Assembly (NCBI GenBank): GCA_038501195.1
Contig: JBBPUQ010000007.1
Span: 4,379,501 to 4,443,500 of the forward strand
From: Nemania diffusa
Taxonomy: Eukaryota; Ascomycota; Sordariomycetes; Xylariales; Xylariaceae
Length of the DNA stretch: 64,000 bases
Direction of reading: 5' to 3'
Below the pieces are notes generated by a model that worked only from the letters and a program-made list of their open reading frames with translations, searched no databases and was not told the origin of the DNA. Below, piece by piece: positions 25,071 to 36,454 of the stretch (position 1 is the stretch's first letter; each line of letters starts with the position of its first letter). A program made the translations under genes and the position numbers.

Positions 25071-25077
25071 TGACTCA
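25071..25077 (+). promoter_or_regulatory. TGACTCA (GCN4/CPC1-type) site, distal
   Basis: Perfect palindromic-type TGACTCA about 0.9 kb upstream of the CPA2 start. This 7-mer is the binding site of the cross-pathway control bZIP factor. At this distance its role is uncertain. Confidence 0.4.
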
Positions 25078-25772
25078 CGGTGCTCGTCTCCGATCTCTCG
25101 ATTCGCAAAATTGTAGATGACCCACTGCTCTAGAGAGTACGAACAGGAACGGTTTTGTGATATTCGGGATAGACACACTAGCGCGGACCATGGATTAAGT
25201 ACTGCGGCGGGAACGCAAACTCAGATGCGATTTTGACGACGATCATGACCGAAGTCGGGAAGCGGGCGGGGTTGTGGCTTGATCGAGCCGCATACATATT
25301 GAAAATCGGGCTGGCAGGCGCTCTGTTTCTTTTTCCTCTTTTTTTTTCCCTTTTCGTCAAGCCTATTCCTTCGTTTACTAAACTAACTAGAGCAGGATCG
25401 CATTCGAGGATTGAAGTTTATCTTGATGTTGTTTTTAATTGCTTTTAGAAACTAGTTGAACTTAATTGGGTATAAGTGCTTGTCTGCTATCTAAGTCCCG
25501 TCTAAGTGCTATAGCTAGTCCCACCTGGAGGATGCTGAGGCTTGGCGTAGCGGATAGAGCCTGTGCGACCGGGGTTATAATATGATAGTGTACCTGGGTA
25601 GGTAGGGGTAGGTACATACAAGAGACAAGGGCTAGCTACCAGTACGCGCAGCTAACAAACAGGCTCTATCAGGTACTCCGTAACAGGCTGAAGCTTCTGA
25701 GATCGCAGCAAGAAATGAATGGGGTGCAGCACGCACAGCACAGGCCGACCCACCCAGAACCCCACCACAGGG

Positions 25773-25779
25773 TGACTCA
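25773..25779 (+). promoter_or_regulatory. TGACTCA (GCN4/CPC1-type) site in CPA2 promoter
   Basis: Perfect TGACTCA 193 bp upstream of the CPA2 start codon. Arginine biosynthetic genes in ascomycetes are classical targets of cross-pathway (general amino acid) control, so a functional site here is expected. Position and match are seen; function is inferred. Confidence 0.7.
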
Positions 25780-25971
25780 AGTGCAGTAGTGCAATAGTTT
25801 AGTAGTACCTGAACTCACCGCCGGGGGGAAAAAATTCTTAAAAGGTATGAGCAATCCCTGGACGAGACAATCTGTTTGTTTTCTCCTCTCGCTCTGACGA
25901 GATAAGAGGCACGAGACACGAGACGACACGAGACCCATTGGCGACACGAAGGCACGACACAAGACTCGACC

Positions 25972-28900
25972 ATGCTGATAGCGAGCGCTCTGCCGCTGCT
26001 GGCGAAGCGGACGCCGTACCACCTGCGATCGGCCCTAGCGAGGACTGCTAGCGGCGGTCTCCGGTGCCGGAGCTTCAACACGGCCGGGCGCCGTCTCGCG
26101 ACCGTGCCGCCGACCACCTCGAGCCCCAGCGCCGCCAGCTACCTGCAGAACCTGCCTAAGACCTTCTTCCGGCAGCCCGACACCAACTTCAAGAAGGTCC
26201 TGGTCATCGGCAGCGGCGGACTCTCGATTGGCCAGGCCGGCGAGTTTGACTATTCCGGTGCGCTTTATCCACGCTCTGTCTATAACACACGAGACACTGG
26301 ACACGAGACAATTAATCAATCAATTGACTAAGACTAATGTGTCAATTGAATAGGCTCGCAAGCGCTGAAGGCATTGAAGGAGGCTGGGGTCGCCTCGGTA
26401 CTCCTGAACCCCAACATCGCCACCATCCAGACGAGTCACACGCTCGCCGACGAGGTCTACTACCTGCCCGTAACCCCCGAATACTGCGAATATGTCCTCC
26501 AGCGCGAGAAGCCCGACGGCATCATGCTGTCCTACGGTGGCCAGACCGCCCTGAACCTCGGCGTGCAGATGCAGAAGCTGGGCCTGCTGGAGAAATACAA
26601 CGTCAAGGTCCTGGGCACCTCGGTCAAGACGCTCGAGCTCAGCGAAGACCGCGAGCTGTTTGCCAATGCGCTGCGGGAGATCGACATCCCCGTGGCGGAG
26701 TCTGTTGCCGTCGAGACCGTAGACGAAGCTCTCGAGGCTGCCGACAAGGTACGAGGGCAAAATCCCCCGAGTCCGATTTGTACGATGGGGTGACTCACAA
26801 CATATCGTTATTAGATTGGATATCCGATTATCGTGAGAGCGGCATATGCCCTGGTAGGCACTACGAACCCGTGGCTTATATGGTGTAACCCGTTACTCAT
26901 TCTATGTAGGGCGGTCTCGGTTCCGGCTTCGCGAAAACCAGAGAGGAGCTCGAGCAGTTGGCAGCTCGGTCTCTGACCCTCTCTCCTCAATTGCTTGTTG
27001 AAAAGAGCTTAGTACGTAAATTGGAGGGCTGGCCTCGCTTTCTGGAGTGGTCTTCATACCCCCTGTTCCCATCTCGGATTATCTACCTGCTTAACCCCTA
27101 GTCCATTACGCCTCACCTGTTTTCGATGCCCCTATTGCCTTCTAGAGAGCCTTACTCACATATGCGCTTGCCGTGGAGTGCTCTCGTTTGCACTGTTCGA
27201 ATTCCTTTGTCATAAATATGTTTTCGAGATAGTGAGAGCTTAGATCACCAGCATGCTAACTCTGGAGATTATAGAAAGGATGGAAAGAGGTCGAGTACGA
27301 GGTTGTGCGAGATGCCGAAGACAACTGTAAGTGTTTTAATCCAATTTTTACTTGAACGTGACCTGCGGAATTGCCATGACAAATCTAACGCTTCAACCAG
27401 GCATCACGGTGTGCAATATGGTGAGCTTATTCGCTGTCTTTAGAGTTACAATCCCGCTAAGGTGGCTAGGAAAACTTCGACCCTCTCGGCATACATACCG
27501 GCGATTCAATTGTCGTGGCACCTTCAATGTATGCTTTGCACTACTGGCGCTGGGTGTCCTTAGGGCACGCTGACATAGGAATTTAGGACGTTATCCGATG
27601 AAGAGTACCATCTTCTACGAACCGCCGCTATCAAGATTATCCGACATTTGGGTGTCGTTGGAGAATGTAATTGCCAATACGCTCTGCACCCCGAGAGTCT
27701 CGACTACAAGGTCATCGAGGTCAACGCTCGGCTTTCGCGATCTTCTGCTCTAGCCTCCAAGGCAACCGGCTACCCGCTGGCGTACACTGCCGCCAAGATC
27801 GGTCTTGGCTCAACGCTACCTAGCCTGCCTAATGCTGTGACGAAAACAACCTCTGCTAACTTTGAGCCTTCGCTTGACTACATTGTCGTCAAGGTTCCTC
27901 GCTGGGACTTAGCCAAGTTCGAGCTTGTTGGAAGGAATATCGGTTCAGCCATGAAGTCTGTTGGTGAGGTCATGGCTATTGGCCGGACCTTCGAGGAGTC
28001 CATCCAGAAGGCCGTTCGTATGGTCGACCCTAAATAGTGAGTGGGCTTGCGATAGGCCTCGGAGCATTGGTGTTTTCCTTTCTCTTTCCGATGCTGAAAG
28101 CTAATCTGGCGAATAGTCCTGGCTGGTACAACCCAAAGAAGGAGAAATTTGCTGATTTGGACCACGAACTCGGTGAGTTTCAGTCACCCAACCCCCTATT
28201 CTCCCTGCCCTCCGCTTTTTTGGCCTTGGCTACTGCCCAAATTCAGATTCGCACCTTGACTGCTTGAGTCTCTGCCCTGACAACAGTTACTAGCCAACCC
28301 AACGGACCGACGGTGGATCGCAGTCGGACAGGCTATGCAGCATGAGGGATACTCGGTCGAGAAGGTCCATGAACTTACAAAGATCGACCGGTGGTTTTTG
28401 TACAAGTTGCAAAACATCGTAGACATGAGCAAATTCATCGAACAGAGCGCAGGTCTCGAGTCTTTAAAGAAGGAACACATCAAGAAAGCAAAATGTCTCG
28501 GATTCAGCGACAACCAAATCGCAATGGCTCTCAAGGTTGGTGGCCACGAGGTCTCCGAATATGATGTGCGAGCCTACCGCAAGTCTTTGGGTATACTTCC
28601 ATGGGTGAAGAAGTAAGGAGCTACTCACTGTCTCTTCTCCATTATATCTCGCTAACGCCCCGAATAGGATTGACACCCTGGCTGCTGAGTTCCCTGCGGA
28701 CACTAACTACCTCTATACTACTTGTGCGGTTCTCTGTGTACTTCCTTACTCTAGCACTTTCTTACATGTCGGCAGATAACGCTTCGACCCACGACGTCGT
28801 CTTGGAGCCGGGCCACGACCAAAGCATCATCCTGGGCTCTGGCGTATACAGAATCGGCTCTTCTGTCGAATTCGACTGGTGCGCTGTCAGCGCTACCCAG

Positions 28901-31750
28901 GCCTTGAGGAAACAGGGCAAGAAGACCATCATGATCAACTAGTGAGGTATGACATATCCACCGTTGTGATTCTGGGCGTGTTGATGTGTGTTTCATTTGC
29001 TGACTAGTTGTGGGCAGTATTACCTTCCCATAGATGGTTGAGCTTTGCCTCTCCCTCGTTCACCTCGCCTCTTTCATCACAGCGTACTTCCCATTCTACG
29101 GGAGTCGTGTCGGTTTTCTTCCGGGCGCTTCTTTCTGTGTCATACCTATAGCTCCTCGCACATAGGCTGCGGCGCTTTCCTTTCTCATTCAGCTCTGTCT
29201 TTCTTTTAGTAGAGTCGTGAAGTAAAATGTCTGCTAACTGTTATGCAGCAACCCGGAAACATACTCCACGGTACGTTTTAGGCCTTACGCTGCCACCATC
29301 TCAATATCCCTAAGACTAGTACAACTTGCTAACTCTGAATGATATAGGATTATGATGTTTCAGATAGATTATATTTTGAAGAACTGTCTTGGGAACGGTA
29401 CGTCTATGAATTCCTTCCCTTATCCGAGATCCCCAGGATCTTGGACTTTGAAGCATGTACCTTCGGAGTCCAACATTCGTACCGAGATCATTATCAAATT
29501 TTCTTCACGGGACGATGGCTGACTTATAATTGCAATAGTGTTATGGATATATACGAGCTGTGCGTATTTTCCACCTCTCTAAGGCCAATAATTTTATTGG
29601 TTTAATCTCCACCGCCCTCTAATGGGTATATACTGACTTCAGTTCGTTACAGTGAGCATGCTGGGAACGTGGCAGTCAGTTTTGGCGGACAACTGTCACA
29701 GAACATTGCCCTAAAGCTCCAAGAGTTTGGCAATGTAAAGGTCCTCGGAACTAACCCTCTTGATATTGACAAGGCCGAGGATCGAGCCAAGTTCAGTGTT
29801 CGTACCTCCCAAAGAAAGCTAACAACAGGTGCGCAAAGGGATTTAACTGACTCTATTGTGTAGGAGATACTGGACGGCATTGGCCTTTCACAGCCACCAT
29901 GGGCGGAGCTTACCAACTTGAGTGACGCAAAGGCTTTCGCGGATCGCGTTGGCTACCCAGTCCTAGTGCGGCCAAGTTATGTCCTGTCAGGTGCGGCTAT
30001 GAGCGTGATCAGGTCGGAGAATGAGCTTAGCGAAAAGCTTGAGGCTGCTAGCACAGTCGTAAGTGTGTTTGAATTAAACACTAGATATTTCCTTCTAATG
30101 TCTTTACAGAGTACCGATCACCCTGTCGTCATCTCCAAGTTTATCGAGGGCGCGGCTGAGCTCGATGTCGATGCCGTCGCCTCTGAAGGCAAGCTGATAG
30201 TTCATGCCGTATCTGAGCACGTCGAGAACGCTGGTGTACACTCCGGTGATGCCACCCTCATCCTCCCACCCCAGAACCTGGAGCCCAAGATCCTTGAGCG
30301 CGTCAAGGAGATCGCACAGAAGGTTGCCAAGGCGTGGAACATTACCGGTCCTTTCAATATGCAGTTGATTAAGGCTGAGAAGCCTGACGGTGCCGAACCC
30401 GACCTACTCGTAATCGAGTGCAACTTGCGAGCCTCTCGCTCTTTCCCGTTCGTCTCTAAGACGTTGGGTACAAACTTTGTGAGCTTCTTTCCTAGACCCT
30501 CTCATACCGTTAATATCCTAGGCGAATTGCACCGCTACCCTAGCTCTAGAACAATCCTAGAACCGTAATTCTCTGATCCAGCGAGTTGCTAACATTTTAT
30601 CTAAAGATCGATGTTGCAGCCAAGGCGCTCACCGGACAAAATGTGCCTGAGCCTACGGATCTGATGGCCGTTCAACGTGACTACTGCGCAATCAAGGTGC
30701 CTCAATTCAGTAAGTTGCCCCCGCCCCACCGCCCCTGATATCACAATTACGCAAATTTATCCTTTGATCTTCGATAAGAGCAGTAGACTAACTAGCAACC
30801 TATAGGCTGGACTAGATTAGCAGGCGCCGACCCCATGTTAGGTGTTGAGATGAGTTCAACGTAGGTTTTGTTCATTTCGCATGCTACCTGACCCTTGCTA
30901 ATTATTCACAGTGGAGAGATGGCATGCTTTGGTCGTGATGTTGTAGACGCGGTAAGTCGACTTCTAAGTTTCAGCACTGGGCTGTGGTTTTTACAACGTG
31001 GTAACTTTTTGCTGACCCTTTTGAAGTACTGGGCGGCAGTGCAATCGCAGAACAACTTCCGCGTTCCCGAACCTGGCGAGGGCATCCTTCTCGGCGGCGA
31101 GACAGTGAAGAACTGGCTCACCGTAATCGTGAACAACCTCTCGCCGCTGAAGTACAAGTTCTTCTGCGCATCAAGCGAAGTCAAGGAGTTCATCGAGAGA
31201 ACAGCCAAGGGCGAAGTTCAGGTAGAGTTAATTGACCTACCGGTCGACAAGCTGGCTATCAGGGACACCTTTAAGAAGAACGATATCCGGGCTGTGTTCA
31301 ATCTCTGCTCCTCTCGGGCAAAGGTACGCTATTCCCCTCCTGAACCGGCCTTTGCTCAAATGCAAGAGGGAGACATCCGAAACTGACTTCTATGCTCTAG
31401 GACGTATTGGATAAGAACTACCTTATGCGAAGGAACGCAGTGGTGAGTACTCCCTTTGCGGATTTCACTTATTTCCGGTGTAGATCTCGTGACTTCTTCA
31501 TAATGCTAATATACCACCTAGGACTTCGGTATTCCCTTAATGATGGAGGCCAACACAGCTATGTTATTCGCGGCAAGTGTTTCTTATGAAATGATTACTC
31601 CATCGCCCTTACGATTAAGTTTGGAAAATGAGGACTTCTTTACTAATACTAGTCCTGTAGGAATGCATAGCTAAGAAGCTACCCCGTTCTAGCGGGATCC
31701 CCTCCGAGGCTCGGCCATGGAGCGAATTCATCGGGGGCAAGCCTTTGTAA
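25972..31750 (+). CDS. cpa2: Carbamoyl-phosphate synthase, arginine-specific, large chain
   Basis: Hand-spliced into 25 exons, 1159 residues: 25972-26257, 26354-26748, 26815-26853, 26910-27011, 27275-27326, 27401-27420, 27470-27528, 27587-28036, 28117-28172, 28294-28612, 28668-28723, 28776-28941, 29249-29270, 29348-29397, 29539-29559, 29653-29797, 29864-30058, 30110-30478, 30607-30709, 30806-30860, 30912-30951, 31027-31323, 31401-31442, 31522-31572, 31661-31750. Every phase closes. The basic N-terminus to about residue 50 is a mitochondrial presequence. Two tandem ATP-grasp synthetase halves follow ('[16 protein letters not shown]'; second half from '[17 protein letters not shown]'), separated by an oligomerisation region, and an MGS-like domain closes the protein. 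With the glutaminase small subunit it makes carbamoyl phosphate for arginine. No aspartate transcarbamylase part follows, so it is not the pyrimidine fusion enzyme. Three exons are only 20-22 nt long. The intron after exon 24 appears to use a GC donor. Confidence 0.95.
26791..26797 (+). promoter_or_regulatory. TGACTCA site inside CPA2 intron 2
   Basis: Third perfect TGACTCA of the locus, within the 66 bp intron 26749-26814. Intronic sites for this factor are not a standard feature; it may be chance or an internal regulatory site. Confidence 0.35.
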
Positions 31751-32360
31751 ACTAGACCGGGGATGTCTCTTCCGTGCCTTTCGTTTGCGATTCTCTTCTT
31801 CGGGCTCTGATCAGTCGATGGGAAAGGGACGGGGAAATAAAAAAAAAGGGATTGCCGGCGCTGGGTTGGACAAATGAAGCAAAGTGGGAAGAACGCCTTC
31901 TGTGTCCCGTCTTTGGCTTTCTGTGTATTGTGGAACTGTTCAGCCTTGTGCTGTTTGCGAATTTGGGGTGTTCTGTTTTGTATTTCATCCCTCGGTGCTG
32001 AGGTAGCAAGGCAGCTCATAGTTGCCGTGGTAATCTATTGATTAAAAAGTTGCAGTGTGGACTTTTATGCTGAAGCATTGTGCAGGACTGTGCTTACTCT
32101 GGTTTGAAATCCACGATCAATATTTGGATTCTATGCAAACTGTAATATCCTTATTCTTACGCATAAATTTGCGAGAGGGCGGGCATGTTAGCTCAGCTAT
32201 GCTAGTTGCGGTTTTCGGTCGAGCGTGTCAGAATTAGGAGGCAGGGATACATACGTTCCACACGCAGTGCTAACACATCAAAGGGCTGTAAGCCTCCAAC
32301 CTGAATGATAGAACTTAGACTTCTAGATAATCAACGGGATTACCAAGTGCCGACTTTGAC

Positions 32361-32431
32361 AGAGCGCATCGTATGGCGCCCGCCTTCCGATCCTCCGCAG
32401 GAGGCGTGTGCTAGCCATACAATCGCGCTCT
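32361..32431. repeat. 71 bp imperfect inverted repeat (long hairpin)
   Basis: Arms AGAGCGC-AT-C-GTATGGC (32361-32377) and its near-complement 32414-32431 pair over seven perfect bp, one bulge, two bp, one mismatch and seven more bp. The interior is GC-rich and holds a second stem (CCTCC 32392-32396 with GGAGG 32400-32404). The total length and the outer seven-bp stem recall a tRNA, but no T-loop GTTC-type box is present and the arms pair past the acceptor length. Confidence 0.6.
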
Positions 32432-32876
32432 CTTTGCTATATCCCGCCTGTGTAGCCGCCTTAGTTTGACCAACCGCTTTCAACTGGAGAACGAGCTAGG
32501 CAGGACTATTGTAACATTGACTACTTCTAAATGAAAACGGTCTGCAGTGACCTCTATGATTCAGTACTGTTAACCTTCTTAAAGACAAACTTGCCTTTGC
32601 CCCCAAAGGAGAAAAGTAGATTGCCAGGCATCCTGACTTTTATGTGCCACAAATGCTGTTAGGCCCCTGGGTAGCAAGATAGGGCGCGTGGCTGGTATAG
32701 GTGTTACGAAAAATGAAGGGATATAATTGGTGAAATCTATCTGAAGTAGTGAGACGGTGTGGGTAACCTGACCACATGGGGGTTAGGTTGATTAGGTCAT
32801 CAAGACTTAGTTTTTCTTTTCTTTTATTTAAGATAGTTAGCCCATGCCAGTTAGAGATAGTCGGCACGCCTCTCAC

Positions 32877-32898
32877 GCGGCCCCCTTCGGGGGTCCGC
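32877..32898. repeat. GC-rich hairpin with TTC loop
   Basis: GCGG-CCCCC, loop TTC, GGGGG-T-CCGC: nine base pairs with a single bulged T. Stands out in average-composition DNA. No U-run follows, so a terminator role is not supported. Confidence 0.55.
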
Positions 32899-33566
32899 TA
32901 CACCCGAATATACATTTGCGTCACTTATTTACTATTCTTCTAAGCCTCAAATCTCTAGAAGTGATCTATATGACCGTGGTCAGTCCTCTAGAGTGCGTAG
33001 TGTGTGTTACATACTTCGTTTCAGTAGAAGGCGCTTATATAAAGGGATAGGGTCTAGGTCATTTATTTGCTATTTTTGCGGCGAATGGAGTACTGGTAGG
33101 GTTTAGATATATTGTTATTCCCCTTCACGTTGTACGACCCGGCTCTAAATAGCATAGCCTCATTCTTGTATATATCAGACCCTCCCATCTGCCTCATTTA
33201 TCCCCTCCATCCCGTTTCAATCTGTCACATATATCACCCTTACGTTACACATCTTTGCCACCCTTGGTGGCTACAATCCCTTTATCCCTATGCTCGACTG
33301 CGGGCTCTTCTATATAGGTAAAGACGTCTTTCTTCATCCAGTTCTCCTGGCTTTGCAATGCGAATCTTGCAAGATATATCGTCAGGATTCTTCATTTTAT
33401 ATACTACAATCCACATATCGAATGCGTATAGCTTTCAGCGTCTCTTGTCATTTCCTCTCACCATCTAGGTCCAGCTGTGTAATCACAGACTAGTACGTCA
33501 CCCACAGTGGATGGTATCCTATAAATTGGAGCTGACTTACACCTAATAAACAGATAAGACCTCATC

Positions 33567-34466
33567 ATGGGCGTTAACATGTCCTCTAATATGACCGACA
33601 TTGGTGGGGTTGAGCATCCCACGCCCGACGAGGAACCACCAAGTTATGAGGCGGAGTTCAAGGTTGAATTCCCACAAACATTGGAGGCATACAGCGACAC
33701 TAACCGTCATAAATTCTATCTCTGCGGCAATTCCAAGGAAGACCGCCTCTACGCTGTCACTGCACAGGATTCGAGTGGTAACATGCCACCTCTCGGCGCG
33801 CGTCCGGGTATTTTGTTACATGCTGGGCCCACGCAGCAACATCGCATCATTGCCGCCGCTGGCGATGAGTTTATATCACCGAATGAATATGTCGCTCACG
33901 GGGCTATAAGCGATATGATCCTGTCGCTAGGTTCTATGAATCCTGGTAATAGCTCGAATCCCTCTAGTACCATGAGAATGAAGATCTCGGAGGACGGGAA
34001 TATTGCTTTCACCTACGATTTGATCATTCGCGAAGAACCTGATCCCCGAGCTGACCGGTTCTCCTGGGTTGGCGTCAAAGCGGGGGAGCCGGGCTTCAAA
34101 TACGGCGGGTTTAAGTTGGTACGACCGGCACTAGATGATGGAGGACGTCGATCATCCGACTCATCTGATTCCGAGGTATACCACCCCCCTGCGACATATC
34201 ATGACGGGGACGCGCTTGTTCGACTCATCTTCAACAGCACGTTCAAACTCGGGCATGTTAAAAAGCTGTTCACACTCCAGTTCACGGCTGAGGCTAGCGT
34301 GTTCAGGACTAAAGTCCCTTGGCGCCTCCCGGCTGTCATTAGCGGCGTGCGGATTTACCAACTGAAAACCGCGGGCCGTACAGGCCGAGGGGGCATCGAC
34401 TTTGGGGACGTTTTCAGGGGCTTGGCAATTCTCAGGCAGCCACATGATGGCGCATCAATGGTATAA
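33567..34466 (+). CDS. Conserved-looking hypothetical protein (299 residues)
   Basis: Single open frame from the first in-frame ATG. The N-terminus is acidic with a PPSY motif (residues about 23-26, a potential WW or ubiquitin-ligase-adaptor contact). The body alternates beta-strand-like segments ('HKFYLCGNSKEDRLYAVTA', 'RPGILLHAGP', 'TMRMKISEDGNIAFTYDLII', 'RFSWVGVKAGEPGFKYGGFKL'), then a Ser/Asp-rich loop near 190-205, and ends with strands and a helix-like 'FGDVFRGLAIL'. No signal peptide or membrane span. The strand-rich layout with a mid-protein 'F-W' element could fit a tubby/LURP-like barrel, but this is a guess from texture only. Codon use and base composition match neighbouring genes, so coding is likely. 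Confidence 0.75.
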   Translation: MGVNMSSNMTDIGGVEHPTPDEEPPSYEAEFKVEFPQTLEAYSDTNRHKFYLCGNSKEDRLYAVTAQDSSGNMPPLGARPGILLHAGPTQQHRIIAAAGDEFISPNEYVAHGAISDMILSLGSMNPGNSSNPSSTMRMKISEDGNIAFTYDLIIREEPDPRADRFSWVGVKAGEPGFKYGGFKLVRPALDDGGRRSSDSSDSEVYHPPATYHDGDALVRLIFNSTFKLGHVKKLFTLQFTAEASVFRTKVPWRLPAVISGVRIYQLKTAGRTGRGGIDFGDVFRGLAILRQPHDGASMV

Positions 34467-35986
34467 AATCTAGGTATAATAAAGAAGCGGACGAGTCTAC
34501 TGAGTGTATGTTAATATGATACTAGTAAGATGTAGGAAAGCATCTTTTCTGATCAAACACGTGGACAAGTGTACGCTTTGGGCATTATAGGATGAAAACT
34601 AAGGATGGCGTTGATATAAAGCGATTAACTAATAGCATAACCTATACCCACTATTGAAAACCATGTGTAGGTTGTAGTGCTCGGTTTCGCACTACAAGAT
34701 TTACGGTTTATACTCCGTATTATTCTGCGCCCATGGTTTGCAAATGGCGGTCTTAGATTACAACAACTCCCTTTACGGAACTCCTAGAAGACACCGCTGA
34801 AACTCAAATACAACATAAGGTACAATTGGATATCCTTCGTGTACCTATCTTCCCCTATTGGGAAAATACGTAAAAATATCTGGCGACGCTTAAGTACGGT
34901 CTAAATATCGAACTGCTAAACACTATACCAAATACGCCATCGCTAATGCGAAGATGCTGATGATAGCAAATTCGAAAGAGAATGTTACTATGGAGAACTT
35001 GGAAATGTGGAGATACGAAGTCTTACGAATACATAGCCGTGCTAGTCTAGGTTATGTATTACTCCCCATTTACGTAGCCATTGCACCAATTGAGCGCTAT
35101 CACAGCCATCTAAAGGGATTACTTCTGCCTCTGGATTCTTGGTAGTAAGCGTTGATTTTTCCCATAAAGTAGGATCATCTTCATCAGGCTATAAAACTAA
35201 AAACTATGTCAAGTCGTTTCAGCCCAACTTCCAAGCCTTCACCTCTGACTCTTACTTCGTACATCACACTGGTTCAATGTGACAAGACTTTCCATGAAGA
35301 GATATTGGTGACGAGCTAGGGCGAGATATTTTCAGAGAATACTTGATAAACCATTTCATCTCGCCTAGGTATATAATATCAGGCTTAGCCACTTTTGTAG
35401 ATACTTTTGGTTAACATTAGTAATATTCTTCTGAACTGTACGATATCATATCAATCCCACTAGGGTTAGCATATCAGTCTTGCAGGAGCTGTAAGTGCAA
35501 TATCACCGCTAGGAACCAATGTCCGCGACTCTTTGGAACACGATATGCAACAAACAATTGTGGGGAGCTGAAGAATCCCAGTCATGTGTGATCGTCAAAT
35601 GAAGGAAACTTCAAAATGACCAAGTTGCTGCAAGCCCCCGCTTTCTCCCTGCAATCATTTCGGGGTTTGTTATCCGAATTATCGCCATTAATGTGGCCAT
35701 ATGCCAGCCGACGCTTTTACAGACCAGAAGATAGACTTCGATGAAATCATTGGCGCATTCAATCTCTAGAGACTTGTCCCCAGAGGCTCCTAATCATCTG
35801 TCAGCAAGAAACGAGGGGCGAAGGAAAAGCATAAATAGAAGGGATATTCCACTCACTCATAATTTCTCTCTTTTTAACTCATTACCTTCAATACTTCAAC
35901 CTATACACAATTTCTGAAATACACTTTATAAAAATATAGCTTCTAACCCCGAATCTCTTTGTGTCTACTTTAACGAGTTAACTCAA
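34467..35986. other. Intergenic, 1.5 kb
   Basis: No gene recognised; one unconvincing 63-codon frame at 34954-35145. Slightly AT-rich. The last 100 bp is pyrimidine-rich and probably the leader of the next gene. Confidence 0.5.
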
Positions 35987-36454
35987 ATGGATAGGTAGGC
36001 ATCACATGTTGGGAATAGTCTGTGTGTAGAGAGTACTAACTATAATTCCAGCCAAAGCTCAAGAAAGTATCTTACCAAGGAGGAATTCGAAGCTCGGGCG
36101 GCCGAGATGCTCAAAGAATCCGCCACCCACAAGCTGGTTGAAATGTCCGACGAGGATGCTCGACTGATGGAAGAGCTACTGGACTTGGAGAAGGGTACAC
36201 TTCCCAAGTTCACGTGTCGTTTTGAGAAGGGCACCGAGCACTGCCCTAACTGTGGCCGCCACTACAGCGTCCTTGATAAGGCTAAGACGGGCCTGGGCAT
36301 CCACGACAAGAAATTCATGGCTGAGGCTGTTATTGGAAAGCATGGGGACTACGTCTGGAACGAGAAGACGCAGCCTCATAACTGCTACAACTGTGGCCAT
36401 CCTTCGATTATGAACCTCTTCTATATTAACCAGTGCTATGGATGCAGCGGTTAA
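35987..36454 (+). CDS. Small Cys-rich, zinc-ribbon-like protein (136 residues)
   Basis: Exon 1 is only 8 nt (35987-35994, ATG GAT AG), intron 35995-36051 with GTAGGC donor, a textbook TACTAAC branch and TTCCAG acceptor, then exon 2 36052-36454. Without the micro-exon the frame would start at an internal Met (36107) and lose a good N-terminus (MDSQSSRKYLTKEEFEARAAEM). Residues 1-60 look helical and acidic. The C-terminal half has seven cysteines and three histidines arranged as C-x8-CPNCGRH, a spacer of about 45 residues, HNCYNCGH and CYGCSG at the extreme end, suggesting two zinc knuckles sharing a ribbon-type site. No signal peptide. I do not recognise a named family; a nucleic-acid or protein-binding role is only suggested by the cysteine pattern. 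Confidence 0.78.

Larger units (their letters stand above)
20803..25971. other. Gene-poor 5 kb region
   Basis: No convincing gene between SHMT and CPA2, which point away from each other. From about 22.3 to 24.9 kb the DNA is moderately AT-rich, with many short TATA-rich stretches and only broken frames, and may be old decayed sequence. It holds a G15 run and, near its right end, GCN4/CPC1-type sites (listed separately) and TAGGTAGG motifs near 25601. A frame at 21909-22169 (minus) has protein-like composition but no ATG at its start. Confidence 0.5.
31751..33566. other. Intergenic region with two strong hairpins
   Basis: CPA2 3' flank followed by about 1.8 kb without a gene. It contains an imperfect 71 bp inverted structure (32361-32431) and a compact GC hairpin (32877-32898), listed separately. 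Frames here are short and unrecognised. Confidence 0.5.

Noticed and set aside
24200..25200. Suspected retroelement polyprotein relic
   Set aside because: Translating parts in several frames gave frequent stops and no reverse transcriptase or integrase motif.
32361..32431. tRNA gene
   Set aside because: Seven-bp outer stem and length fit, but there is no A/B box and the arms pair beyond the acceptor stem.
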